DNA from: Anaerolineae bacterium
GTDB taxonomy: Bacteria > Chloroflexota > Anaerolineae > Aggregatilineales > UBA2796
Direction of reading: 5' to 3'
Assembly (NCBI GenBank): GCA_019637615.1
Contig: JAHBVJ010000002.1
Coordinates: 124,001 to 188,000 of the forward strand
Length of the DNA stretch: 64,000 nucleotides
The notes beneath the pieces are model-generated. The model was not told the origin of the DNA and did not search any database. It saw only the letters and a program-made list of their open reading frames with translations. The translations under genes were made by a program, and so were the position numbers. This document shows positions 45,057 through 53,550 of this stretch, one piece after another. Each line of letters opens with the position of its first letter. Within the stretch, counting starts at the first letter, position 1.

Positions 45057-45611
45057 CTAATAGCGTGGTTTCGGTTCGCGTGTCGAGTAGATATAACCGC
45101 TCAGACCACACGGACTCAGCCAATTGAAACCACGCAGCGTGAGAGTACCGGTAATGGTAGCAGCGCGTTTGTAGAGGCTGCCCTGCTGGACGACGCCCGC
45201 GTTTGCCACCCATTGCAGATGCACATCGACGGTGACATTCTCATTATTGGCAGCGTCAAAGACGACGACCGAGCCATCCAAGCCCGCCCAACCGAGATCG
45301 CGGCTGACGCTCAGATAATCCACATCGATGGGCACTGGCACCGTGACAGGCCCAATCAGCGTGGAGACTTGATGTACGATGCGCACGCCGCTCTCCATGT
45401 AGAGGGTGAAATTGGAGGTGCGGCTTGGGACGGTGCGGTCGATGGATTTGGTGGCGGTGAGTTCAGCAACCCGATAGCCGCTGGATTGCAGCCCGCAGGC
45501 GTTGAAGGTGAGATAGGCTCCCTCTTGCCATGCTTCTTGCGCCGAGACGGGATGAGGTAGAGCGAGGGTCATGCAGAGCAGCGCTGCAATAAAGAAAATC
45601 CTCCTGATCAT
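45057..45611 (-). CDS. Secreted protein of unknown function
   Basis: A 184-residue protein with a clear Sec signal peptide: MIRRIFFIAALLCMTLALPHPVSAQEA, cleavage probably after SAQ or VSA. The mature part is beta-rich (AELTATKSIDRTVPSRTSNFTLYMESGVRIVHQVSTL) with no recognised motif and two Cys (residues near NACGLQ and LSPCGLSG) that could pair. I use the ATG at 45611 (GGAGG, 6-base spacer) rather than an upstream start. It diverges from the sensor kinase; the intervening region has a likely -10 (TATAAT) for it. Confidence 0.75.
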   Translation of the reverse strand: MIRRIFFIAALLCMTLALPHPVSAQEAWQEGAYLTFNACGLQSSGYRVAELTATKSIDRTVPSRTSNFTLYMESGVRIVHQVSTLIGPVTVPVPIDVDYLSVSRDLGWAGLDGSVVVFDAANNENVTVDVHLQWVANAGVVQQGSLYKRAATITGTLTLRGFNWLSPCGLSGYIYSTREPKPRY

Positions 45612-45866
45612 GGTTTTCCTCCGATCTAGTTGGATTTTAGGTGCATCAGCGCTACGCAATACATACTGATGCTTATATATTATAAGATTATTTGTGAAAT
45701 CTGTAACGAAATTGCAGTTTGGCAGCAGCTACTAGCGACAGTTTGATCGGAATTGGAAATTTACGCGCTTCGAAAACCTCTCACGCACTGCTTTATTGTT
45801 CTGCAATGCGGACTTCATTAGTATAATCTATGTGTTAGCTACTATGTCGGGGTTGGGAGTCTTATC

Positions 45867-47165
45867 GTGACGCAATCTTCAGTCTCGCTCGTCTCAGAAC
45901 TACAACGTCGCAACAGCATCCTGAAGCGGCTGCTCGATGTCAGCCTGATCCTGAACTCGAATCTCGAACTCAAGCCGTTGTTGGTGTTCATCATGGACGC
46001 CGTGTGCGAGATCACGAATGCCGAGGCGGGATCGATCTTGCTGTATGACCGCAAATTGGACGAGCTGCATTTCGAGGCGAGTAATTCGCCGGGGACATCG
46101 CCGGAACGTTTAGCGCAAATTCCCGTGCCGATGGAAGGCAGCATCGCGGGGCAGATCGTGCGGGAAAATACGCCCGTCGTGCTGAATGATGCCAGCCTTG
46201 ATCCGCGCATCTTCCGCCAAGTGGACGAGTCGATCAACTTCCAGACGCGATCTTTGCTCGGCGTCCCGATGGCGATCAAGGGCGATATTGTGGGCGTGCT
46301 GGAAGCGGTGAACAAGAAGCAAGGCGAATGGACGCTGGATGACCGCGCCAGCATGTTGATCCTCGCCTCGCAAGCTGCCGTCGCGATCCAGAATGCGCAG
46401 CAGTCCGAAGCACTGCGTGGCGCGCTCCAAGAACTCGGCAAGATGGATAAGATCAAGACAGATTTCATCGCCATCGCCTCGCACGAACTGCGCACGCCGT
46501 TAGGGGTAATCCTCGGCTATGCCAGTTTCTTGCAAGATGAGTCGCAAGGTGAGGCCAGCGAACACGCGGCACAGGTACTCAACGCCGCACTGCACATGCG
46601 CACCTTGATCGAAGACCTCGTGAACCTGCGCTATCTGCAAATGGGCGATGCTGATTTGATCTTCGAGAAGGTGCAAGTAGGCGCGCTGCTGTCGGCGGCG
46701 GAACACGATATCAAATCGCTGGTAGACGCGAAGGGGCATCAGTTTAAGCTCGATCTGACGCACGGAGATTTCATTGTCAACGTGGATCGTGTGAAGATCG
46801 GGATGGTGCTGGAAAACATCCTGAACAACGCCGTCAAATACACGCCGAACGGTGGCAAGATCACGATGCTGATCGAGCCGCGCCCGCGTGAGGTGTGGAT
46901 ACAGGTGATCGATACGGGGATCGGCATCCCGCAAGACCAGTTGGAGAAAATCTTTGATATGTTCCATCAGGTCGAGGATCACCTGACGCGCAGCTACAAC
47001 GGGATGGGCTTGGGGCTGGCTATCGCACGCGGGATGATCGAGGCGCACGGCGGTCGGCTGTGGGCGGAGAGCGCGGGGAAGAATCAGGGTAGCACATTCA
47101 CCATCGCGCTGCCGCAAGCACAGCTCACGGGCGTACTTGATCCGAGTAAGGTGAATGCCAAGTAA
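45867..47165 (+). CDS. GAF-domain sensor histidine kinase, cytoplasmic
   Basis: A 432-residue kinase: GAF domain (about 35-175, ILNSNLELKPLLVFIMDAVCEITNAEAGSILLYD through LLGVPMAIKGDIVGVLEAVN), HisKA dimerisation with phospho-acceptor His206 (FIAIASHELRTPLG), and HATPase (N box VLENILNNAVKYTPNGGK, G1 DTGIGIPQDQLEKIF, G2 GMGLGLAIARGMIEAHGG). No membrane helix. GTG start at 45867 with GGGAG upstream. No response regulator is adjacent, so the partner is elsewhere. The GAF ligand is unknown. Confidence 0.95.
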   Translation: MTQSSVSLVSELQRRNSILKRLLDVSLILNSNLELKPLLVFIMDAVCEITNAEAGSILLYDRKLDELHFEASNSPGTSPERLAQIPVPMEGSIAGQIVRENTPVVLNDASLDPRIFRQVDESINFQTRSLLGVPMAIKGDIVGVLEAVNKKQGEWTLDDRASMLILASQAAVAIQNAQQSEALRGALQELGKMDKIKTDFIAIASHELRTPLGVILGYASFLQDESQGEASEHAAQVLNAALHMRTLIEDLVNLRYLQMGDADLIFEKVQVGALLSAAEHDIKSLVDAKGHQFKLDLTHGDFIVNVDRVKIGMVLENILNNAVKYTPNGGKITMLIEPRPREVWIQVIDTGIGIPQDQLEKIFDMFHQVEDHLTRSYNGMGLGLAIARGMIEAHGGRLWAESAGKNQGSTFTIALPQAQLTGVLDPSKVNAK

Positions 47166-47191
47166 GTGCAGCGATCCGATGTTGAAACATG

Positions 47192-47226
47192 CAGGCTTAG
47201 AAAACGAAGTTCTGAAGGGGACTAAG
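47192..47226 (+). repeat. Structured 3' element, copy B
   Basis: Shares the blocks CAGGCTTAGA, ACGAAGT and GGGACT with copy A at 27258-27293. Here GGCTTAG (47194-47200) and CTAAGCC (47222-47228) pair perfectly as an outer stem, and AGTTC pairs with GGACT including a G-T pair. It sits 27 bases after the sensor-kinase stop, in the convergent gap with the cupin gene. Confidence 0.5.
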
Positions 47227-47259
47227 CCACTGGAAATTACAGCGTTGTCATGAGTAGGA

Positions 47260-47589
47260 CTACTTCTTCCGCGAATATTCGGCGGGTGCGAAGAAGACCA
47301 AGACGCTCAATTCTTCGGTGATGTCGTGGAAGTGGTGCGGCACATTGGCAGCTACAAAGATGACGCAGCCCGGTTGGATGTGGCTGTCTTCGTCACCAAC
47401 GCGGATCATGGCGCGCCCATGTACGACATAATAGACTTCGTCTTCGGTGTGCGGCTGTTGCAGATCGACACCGCCGACGGGTAGTGTGTAGATGCCGAGG
47501 CTCATGGACGGCTCACGCAGAAATTCAAGGTAGGGCTTGCCGCTAGCTTGCTGGTGTTGAATCTGCGTGACGATTTTATAGGACTGCAT
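47260..47589 (-). CDS. Small cupin-domain protein
   Basis: A 109-residue single cupin: motif 1 DLQQPHTEDEVYYVVHGRAMIRVGDE (HxxxxExxxVxxG) and motif 2 GCVIFVAANVPHHFHDITEELSVLVFF (PxxxxHxxxN-like). The metal-site His and Glu are present. I use the ATG at 47589 (GGAG, 5-base spacer). Function unknown; cupins of this size are often small sugar or hydroxy-acid isomerases or dioxygenases. Confidence 0.85.
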   Translation of the reverse strand: MQSYKIVTQIQHQQASGKPYLEFLREPSMSLGIYTLPVGGVDLQQPHTEDEVYYVVHGRAMIRVGDEDSHIQPGCVIFVAANVPHHFHDITEELSVLVFFAPAEYSRKK

Positions 47590-47673
47590 GGTAGCTCCGC
47601 GCATGTAATACGTATGGCAAGTGCAAGATTAGCGTGAAGCTGAGATAATTTCAAGCACCAGTTAATACCAAAG

Positions 47674-49080
47674 TCACAATTCCTGCATAGTAACTAAAGC
47701 TAGCCGCGCCGAACTACCCGTCCCGAATAACAACTGTTGCCCATGTTCAAGCGTCGAAGATTGTCCCGGCTCGATCTTGCGTACCGAGCCGCTGGAGGCC
47801 ACGCGCAACCCTGTCATGGTGTTATTGACCAGCATCCATTGACCTTGCTTATACTGAATTTCCGCGACGGGCGCACGCTCATCTTGTTTGACGGCGGCGC
47901 GTTCGGAGAGATCGGTATGTGTGTGCCAGCGGTGGAGCGTACGGGCTTGCCAGCCAACAATACGCGCTTTGTCCGGCTGGTAGTGTCCGGCTTGCCCGAC
48001 GCCCGTAAAAAGGCGCATGATCGGCACTCTGGCAGGACGTGGCACCTTCGTCCCACACCACGGACAGACAGCGGGGCGATCCCGCAGCAGCACGAAGGCT
48101 TTGCCGGGACAGGCTTCATTCGCGCAGGGGATGATCTGGTCAGACATACGCACCAAGGCATCGCCCCATTCGGCGGCGAGAGGGCGACTCTGCGGGGAGC
48201 GTAAACCTGTAGTGAAGGCGCGCCGCATGAGCGTTTCGACTTCGTCACCGAGCAGCCACGCGCCGTTGAAGGGATCGGGTGGACGGTTGGAGCGATCATC
48301 GGGGTCTTCGACGTACAGCGCCCCTTCGCCCAAAGCCATCACATCGTCTCTTTCGGCGTCGTCGGAGTGATGTTTGGGGCCTTTAAGCGGGTGCCGCATC
48401 AACAGCAGTTGGTAGATCAACACGGCAAGCGAGTGCAGATCGGTGTAAATCGAGGGGCGGGTATTGGTATCGCGCTTGGCGTGCCCGGTGACGATTTCCG
48501 GTGCCATGTAGTCGCCCGTGCCGAGCATTTCCGGCGGCAGGACTCCGGGCACCACGAGGCTGTCGAGGTCGATCAGGACGACATGCTGGCGGTTAACGTT
48601 AGCGAGAAAGTTGTCGCTAGAAAAATCGGAATGACACAGGCCGGAGCCGTGCAACTTCCACGCGATGCGCGCCATATTACTGGCGACACGGGTGCGATCC
48701 AGCCAGTTGCCGCGTACATCGGTGGAAAGGCGGTTGAAGGCTTTGCTGCCGATCCACCACGTCAGCGGCTTATGTTCCATACGGGCATTGACATTGCTCA
48801 TCCGCACGCCGAGACGGGGCGCTTTCACGATCCCGTTGGGCCACGCGAACAGCTCTTTAGCAGCCGAGTCGTTTTTGGTAACGTTGAATTCCCCGATGAT
48901 CTTGCGCAGTACCATCGTGCGCTGCTCTTCGACGGTGCGATTCCACGTGGGGTCATGCGTGTGATAGAGCTTGATCACGGCTTGCTTATCTTTGGAGAAG
49001 TACAGTTCGCCCTGTCCGCCGGAAGCGAACGGCTCATCTTGATACTGCTCGATGGTACCATCTTGTAGCGTGACGATCAT
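47674..49080 (-). CDS. YegI-like atypical Ser/Thr kinase with zinc ribbon and FHA-like C-terminus
   Basis: A 468-residue protein. Kinase-like domain 15-300: loop GGQGE 21-25, Lys37, catalytic HSDFSSDN (Asp152, Asn157), and a DLDS segment (Asp171) in place of DFG. A four-cysteine zinc ribbon follows (C319, C324, C339, C342), then a beta-rich C-terminal domain (PVAEIQYKQGQWMLVNNTMTGLRVASSGSVRKIEPGQ) like an FHA or similar fold. The usual partners of this kinase type (PP2C phosphatase, VWA protein) are absent. The substrate is unknown. No signal peptide. Confidence 0.85.
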   Translation of the reverse strand: MIVTLQDGTIEQYQDEPFASGGQGELYFSKDKQAVIKLYHTHDPTWNRTVEEQRTMVLRKIIGEFNVTKNDSAAKELFAWPNGIVKAPRLGVRMSNVNARMEHKPLTWWIGSKAFNRLSTDVRGNWLDRTRVASNMARIAWKLHGSGLCHSDFSSDNFLANVNRQHVVLIDLDSLVVPGVLPPEMLGTGDYMAPEIVTGHAKRDTNTRPSIYTDLHSLAVLIYQLLLMRHPLKGPKHHSDDAERDDVMALGEGALYVEDPDDRSNRPPDPFNGAWLLGDEVETLMRRAFTTGLRSPQSRPLAAEWGDALVRMSDQIIPCANEACPGKAFVLLRDRPAVCPWCGTKVPRPARVPIMRLFTGVGQAGHYQPDKARIVGWQARTLHRWHTHTDLSERAAVKQDERAPVAEIQYKQGQWMLVNNTMTGLRVASSGSVRKIEPGQSSTLEHGQQLLFGTGSSARLALVTMQEL

Positions 49081-49262
49081 GATAACAGAAGTTGCTCTAG
49101 GCTATGCAGAATGGTGGTTGACCCCGTCAAGCCACGACTGGTGGCAAATCGATGGATCGTATGTAGATTGTACTAGGAATCGCGAGAAATAGTGGATACG
49201 TGCGAACGGAGCACCGCAGCAGAGGCCAACACCAACCACGCTAGAAATGCGAACGACACTAC

Positions 49263-49292
49263 TTGACAGAACCCCTCACTCAGTGTTATACA
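49263..49292 (+). promoter_or_regulatory. Promoter of the deoxysugar operon (GH5-SDR-lactonase-LDH)
   Basis: TTGACA (49263-49268), 18-base spacer, TATACA (49287-49292), 43 bases upstream of the GH5-like start. The rest of the 49081-49334 gap shows no other element apart from the palindrome below. Confidence 0.7.
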
Positions 49293-49294
49293 AA

Positions 49295-49311
49295 ATACAA
49301 ATAATTTGTAT
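49295..49311. promoter_or_regulatory. Palindromic operator over the transcription start
   Basis: ATACAAAT A ATTTGTAT (49295-49311): 8-base perfect arms around one central base, immediately downstream of the -10 box. A GntR-type or related repressor would cover the transcription start. Confidence 0.6.
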
Positions 49312-49334
49312 CTCGTATAGAGAGAGTATTCCTT

Positions 49335-50309
49335 ATGCTTGATCTCTCCAAGATTCGCGGTTTTAATTACCAGCCAAGTTATGCCTCGTCGGGTTTTGAG
49401 GTGTGGCAGCAGTTCGATGCAGCCACGATTGAAAAAGAATTACAGGAAGGCAAGCGCCATTTTCCGGCGATGAATGCCGTGCGCATCTGGCTGTCGTGGG
49501 ATTACTTCTCGCATTATCCGAAAGCAGCCAGCACACGCTTCGAGACGGCGTTGGCAATCTGCGACCGCCTCGGCTTTAGTGTGATGCCATGCTTGTATAA
49601 TCGCTGGCATAGTGGCAACCCCGACTACGGCGGCGTGTACATCGACCACATCATGAAGGGCGTCACCTACGGCAACCGTCCCGGTATGTTCGAGCCGTTC
49701 CTCAAGGCGATGGTAGGTGATCATGCTGATGATCCGCGCATTTTCGGTTGGGACTTGTGCAACGAACCATTCACATACCTTGTTGAGCAGATTCCCGACG
49801 CGCTTAAGGCGGAAGTCGCGTGGCTAGAAGAAACCTACGCCACATGCAAAAAGCTAGGTGCGAAGGCTCCGCTCACCATCAGCATTTTGCAACTGGACGT
49901 GGACGGCTTGCAGCGCGTTGAGCACATCAGTGACATACTTTCGATTCATCCTTACTGGTTTGAGAACAGCCCGCCGCCCGTTATGGGTATTCAGCATCAC
50001 GCGAAGGAGACATTCGAAGCGATGCTGGATGGTTATGTCGCCTATGCTGCCAGCGTCAATAAACCACTGTTGGTTACGGAGGCGTGTTGGGGATCGTTGG
50101 ATAGCGCGAAACGTGCCAACAACATCCGCTATACGCTAGGCGAATTCAAGAAGCGCAACTTCGGCTGGCTGGCCTATCTGCTGACACACAGTCGTGTCGC
50201 GGATTCACATTGGCCTGAATACGGGCCAGTGGGACACGCAGGCACCTGCCATTTCGTGGAATTAGACGGTACGGTACGCCCGCATCATGAGGTTTTCAAC
50301 GAATTCTAG
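49335..50309 (+). CDS. GH5-like (clan A) glycoside hydrolase, cytoplasmic
   Basis: A 324-residue TIM-barrel glycosidase with the clan-A acid/base Glu144 in GWDLCNEPF and nucleophile Glu249 in LLVTEACWGS; the typical NEP and nucleophile strand are present. Other barrel features: MNAVRIWLSWDYFSHYP near 46-62 and ILSIHPYWFENS. No signal peptide, so it acts on imported substrate. It is the first gene of the operon from 49263. Substrate is not clear; cellulase, mannanase and related specificities all occur in this clan. Confidence 0.8.
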   Translation: MLDLSKIRGFNYQPSYASSGFEVWQQFDAATIEKELQEGKRHFPAMNAVRIWLSWDYFSHYPKAASTRFETALAICDRLGFSVMPCLYNRWHSGNPDYGGVYIDHIMKGVTYGNRPGMFEPFLKAMVGDHADDPRIFGWDLCNEPFTYLVEQIPDALKAEVAWLEETYATCKKLGAKAPLTISILQLDVDGLQRVEHISDILSIHPYWFENSPPPVMGIQHHAKETFEAMLDGYVAYAASVNKPLLVTEACWGSLDSAKRANNIRYTLGEFKKRNFGWLAYLLTHSRVADSHWPEYGPVGHAGTCHFVELDGTVRPHHEVFNEF

Positions 50310-50409
50310 AGCGGCGCTGAATCCGTGCCATACGGTTGTAAACTTCGCTTGAGGGTAGTTCATCCTCAAGCTGCTGAGGCACTTACAAAAAGTATAGGGA
50401 AGTTTAATC

Positions 50410-51219
50410 ATGCATAACTTGAACAGATTTACGGATAAAGTCGCGATAGTTACAGGCAGTGCGTCGGGCATCGGCGCGGCAGTAGCGCTGGAGTTTGCGC
50501 TGGAAGGGGCAGCAGTTGCCATCTTCGACATCAATGAGGCCGCAGGGCAAGCACATGCCGACGCACTGACAGCGGCGGGGCACCGCGCGAGCTTCTATAA
50601 AGTAGACGTATCGGATGCCGCGTTGGTTCAACGGACAGTAGACACGGTCGCAGAGAAATATCGCGGTGTCCATTGTCTGGTGAACAGTGCGGTCAGTTTT
50701 ACCGCCAAAGGCTTGGACGTGACCACACCGGACTGGGATCGCAGCCTCGGCGTGAATGTACGCGGTGGGTCGAATATGGTGCAGGCCTGTTACCCGCATA
50801 TGAAAGCGGCAGGCGGTGGCGCTATTGTGAATATCGCCAGCATTTCCGGGCATATTGCGCAGCCAAACCGCTGGACGTATAACGCCACCAAAGGCGCGAT
50901 CATCACATTAACGAAATGTCAGGCGCTCGACCTTGCGCCCGCGAATATCCGCGTCAACGTGGTGAATCCGGGCTGGATCTGGACGCCCGAAGTGGATAAA
51001 GCCGCCGAATTTGACCGTGAAAAATGGGGGCCAATCTGGGGTCGCTATCACATGCTGCGGCGGTTAGGGCAGCCGTCCGAGGTCGCGCGCGCCATCCTAT
51101 TCCTGTGCAGCGACGATGCCAGCTTCATCACGGCGGCGGAATTGGCGGTCGATGGCGGTTATCTGGGCATGGGCAGCGAAGGGTTGGGAGAAACATCCTC
51201 CTTTGCCGGAACCGAATAA
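50410..51219 (+). CDS. SDR family oxidoreductase (probable sugar dehydrogenase)
   Basis: A 269-residue classical SDR with TGSASGIG (15-22), the VNSAV loop, and intact Ser144-Tyr157-Lys161 (NIASISG and YNATK). It is the second gene of an operon with a lactonase-like protein, so sugar-to-lactone oxidation is a reasonable guess. Expected neighbours for a non-phosphorylating deoxysugar pathway follow. The NAD/NADP preference is not clear. Confidence 0.87.
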   Translation: MHNLNRFTDKVAIVTGSASGIGAAVALEFALEGAAVAIFDINEAAGQAHADALTAAGHRASFYKVDVSDAALVQRTVDTVAEKYRGVHCLVNSAVSFTAKGLDVTTPDWDRSLGVNVRGGSNMVQACYPHMKAAGGGAIVNIASISGHIAQPNRWTYNATKGAIITLTKCQALDLAPANIRVNVVNPGWIWTPEVDKAAEFDREKWGPIWGRYHMLRRLGQPSEVARAILFLCSDDASFITAAELAVDGGYLGMGSEGLGETSSFAGTE

Positions 51220-51260
51220 TGAATAGCCTGTTTTGACCGTTTATTTGAGGAACCAAAATT

Positions 51261-52124
51261 ATGCTGGAACGATTGACCTTTCCCATCGTAGATACCCATC
51301 TGCATGTCTGGGATATTGACAGGCTTGAATACCCGTGGCTGCAAGAAGTACCGCTGATCAACAAGACTTTCTTGCTCGACGACTACAACCGCGCCTGTGC
51401 GCCAGTGACTGTTGAGCGCATGGTGTTCGTGCAGTGCGAAGCCGCGTTCTCGCAGTTTATGCAAGAAACCGAATGGGTCGATAGCTTGGCGGATCACGAG
51501 TCGCGTTTGCAAGGCATCGTGCCGTGGGCACCGCTGGAAAATGGCGACGCCGTGCGCGATGATCTGGAACGCTTGGCGAGCAATCCCCGCGTCAAAGGAA
51601 TCCGCCGTATCATCCAATTCGAGCCGGACATCACATTCTGCTTGCGTCCCGATTTTGTGCGTGGAGTGCAGGCTCTCACTCATTATAATTTGAGCTTCGA
51701 CATTTGTGTCGCTCCACAGCACTTGCCGAACACAATCAAACTGGTGCAGCAGTGTCCTAACGTGCAGTTCGTGCTCGATCACTGCGCCAAACCCGATGTC
51801 AAGCATCAGCGGCTCGATCCTTGGCGGGCAGATATTGCGACGTTAGCGGCGTTCCCCAATGTCTGGTGTAAAATATCCGGCTTGGTCACCGAAGCCGATC
51901 ACAATAATTGGCAAAACACGCTGCTTAAGCCGTATATCGATTATGTGATCGAACAATTCGGCTTTGACCGCGTGATGTACGCTGGTGATTGGCCTGTCGC
52001 TTCGCAAGCGGCGTCGTACCCGCGTTGGGTAGAAGCACTGCTCTGGGCGGTGCAAGCTTGTTCACCGGATGAACTCAAGAAGTTGTTTCACGACAACGCG
52101 ATCACATTTTATAAGCTGGCTTAA
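51261..52124 (+). CDS. Amidohydrolase family 2, fuconolactonase/rhamnonolactonase-like
   Basis: A 287-residue metal-dependent hydrolase: FPIVDTHLHVWDIDRLEYPWL is the diagnostic opening (His-x-His metal site), with FVLDHCAKPDV and the closing MYAGDWPV carrying the catalytic Asp. This is the COG3618 group that contains L-fucono-1,5-lactonase and L-rhamnono-lactonase. It should open the lactone formed by the SDR upstream. It starts 42 bases after that gene. Confidence 0.9.
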   Translation: MLERLTFPIVDTHLHVWDIDRLEYPWLQEVPLINKTFLLDDYNRACAPVTVERMVFVQCEAAFSQFMQETEWVDSLADHESRLQGIVPWAPLENGDAVRDDLERLASNPRVKGIRRIIQFEPDITFCLRPDFVRGVQALTHYNLSFDICVAPQHLPNTIKLVQQCPNVQFVLDHCAKPDVKHQRLDPWRADIATLAAFPNVWCKISGLVTEADHNNWQNTLLKPYIDYVIEQFGFDRVMYAGDWPVASQAASYPRWVEALLWAVQACSPDELKKLFHDNAITFYKLA

Positions 52125-52148
52125 CCTAACTAGAACCGAACAATCATC

Positions 52149-53540
52149 ATGACTACGCCTGCCTTCGCTCCGATCACGCCGGAAATTCTGCGCCAACTAC
52201 AGGAAATTCTGGGATCTGCCCGCGTTAGTGTCGCCCGCGCTGATCTCGACTTGCACGCTCGTGATCAATCGCATCATCATGCCGCGCTGGCAGAAGTCGT
52301 GGTTTGGCCCACGGAAGCCGAGCAGGTCGCCGCCGTGCTGAAATTGGCGAACGCGCAGCACATTGCCGTCACGCCGTGGGGCGTCGGCACAGGGCTAGAA
52401 GGCAACGCCATTCCCTTGCATGGCGGCATTCTGATGTCTTTTGAGCAGATGGACAAAATCCTGAAGGTTCACGCCGATGATTTTCAAGTGACGGTGCAAC
52501 CGGGCATCGGGCACAAGGACTTGAATGCACAGGTAGCGCGATATGGCCTGTTCTTCCCTCCCGATCCGGGCGCGAACGCATCCATCGGCGGGATGCTGGC
52601 GAACAACGCGGCGGGCATCCGCACGGTCAAGTACGGCGCGACCAAAGACAATGTGCTGCGGATGCAGGTCGCGCTGGCGAATGGCACGTTGATTCAAGTC
52701 GGTTCGCGCTCGATCAAGCAATCATCCGGCTACGATCTGCTGCATCTCTTCGTAGGCAGCGAAGGTACCTTAGGCGTAATCACCGAAGCGACGCTCAAAT
52801 TGACACCCATCGCGGCTTATATGAGCGCGGTCGTCGTCGCCTTCGAATCTGTCGCCGCCGCGATTGAAACGGTGGTCGCCGTGCGTGGCAGCGGCCTTGA
52901 TCCGGCGGCGCTTGAATTCGTGGACGCGGCACACTGCAAAATGCTGAGTACCGCCGAGAATGTTGATCTCGATGAGAAGCCGACGTTGTTCATGGAATTC
53001 CACGCCGCCAGCCAACCCGCGCTAGAGTACGGCTTGGAAATGGTGCGTGAGATTTGCGTAGAGATGGGCGCGTTAAGCGTGAAGGCCACCAGCGATCCCA
53101 CCGAACGTAAGCAATTGTGGTATGCACGTCACGCCAGCTACGAAATCTTGACGCGCAACAGCCCCGGCATCGAGTATTTCATCAATGACGTAGCCGTCCC
53201 CCTGAGCGCCTATCCAGCGATGGTCGGCTTCATCGAGGATGTGAAAGCGGAATACAAGCTCACCGCCTATATGATCGGTCACGCGGGCGACGGCAATATC
53301 CATGTCGATATTCCCTTCACCGATCAAGCGTCCTACGATCAAGCGCTGCACATCAACGGGTTGATCGTCCGTAAGGCACTATCTTTAGAAGGCACCTCGA
53401 CAGGTGAGCATGGCGTGGGCATCGGTAAGACGCAGTTCATGGTCGAAGAACATGGCGCGGCACTAGACACCATGCGGCTACTGAAGCATTCCCTCGATCC
53501 CAATGGCATTTTGAATCCGGGGAAAGTATTTCCCGACTAG
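52149..53540 (+). CDS. FAD-linked D-lactate/glycolate-type dehydrogenase
   Basis: A 463-residue PCMH-type flavoprotein (GlcD/LDHD family). FAD-binding region: VTPWGVGTGLEGNAIPLHGG, PGANASIGGMLANNAAGIRTVKYG and SEGTLGVITEATLKLTP. C-terminal catalytic region: IGHAGDGNIHVDIPF and GEHGVGIGK with metal-site histidines. It oxidises D-2-hydroxy acids such as D-lactate or glycolate, passing electrons to a carrier. Fourth gene of the operon; in a fucose-type pathway the end product is lactate, which this enzyme could oxidise, though the usual fucose product is L-lactate. Confidence 0.9.
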   Translation: MTTPAFAPITPEILRQLQEILGSARVSVARADLDLHARDQSHHHAALAEVVVWPTEAEQVAAVLKLANAQHIAVTPWGVGTGLEGNAIPLHGGILMSFEQMDKILKVHADDFQVTVQPGIGHKDLNAQVARYGLFFPPDPGANASIGGMLANNAAGIRTVKYGATKDNVLRMQVALANGTLIQVGSRSIKQSSGYDLLHLFVGSEGTLGVITEATLKLTPIAAYMSAVVVAFESVAAAIETVVAVRGSGLDPAALEFVDAAHCKMLSTAENVDLDEKPTLFMEFHAASQPALEYGLEMVREICVEMGALSVKATSDPTERKQLWYARHASYEILTRNSPGIEYFINDVAVPLSAYPAMVGFIEDVKAEYKLTAYMIGHAGDGNIHVDIPFTDQASYDQALHINGLIVRKALSLEGTSTGEHGVGIGKTQFMVEEHGAALDTMRLLKHSLDPNGILNPGKVFPD

Positions 53541-53550
53541 CGTGAGATTA

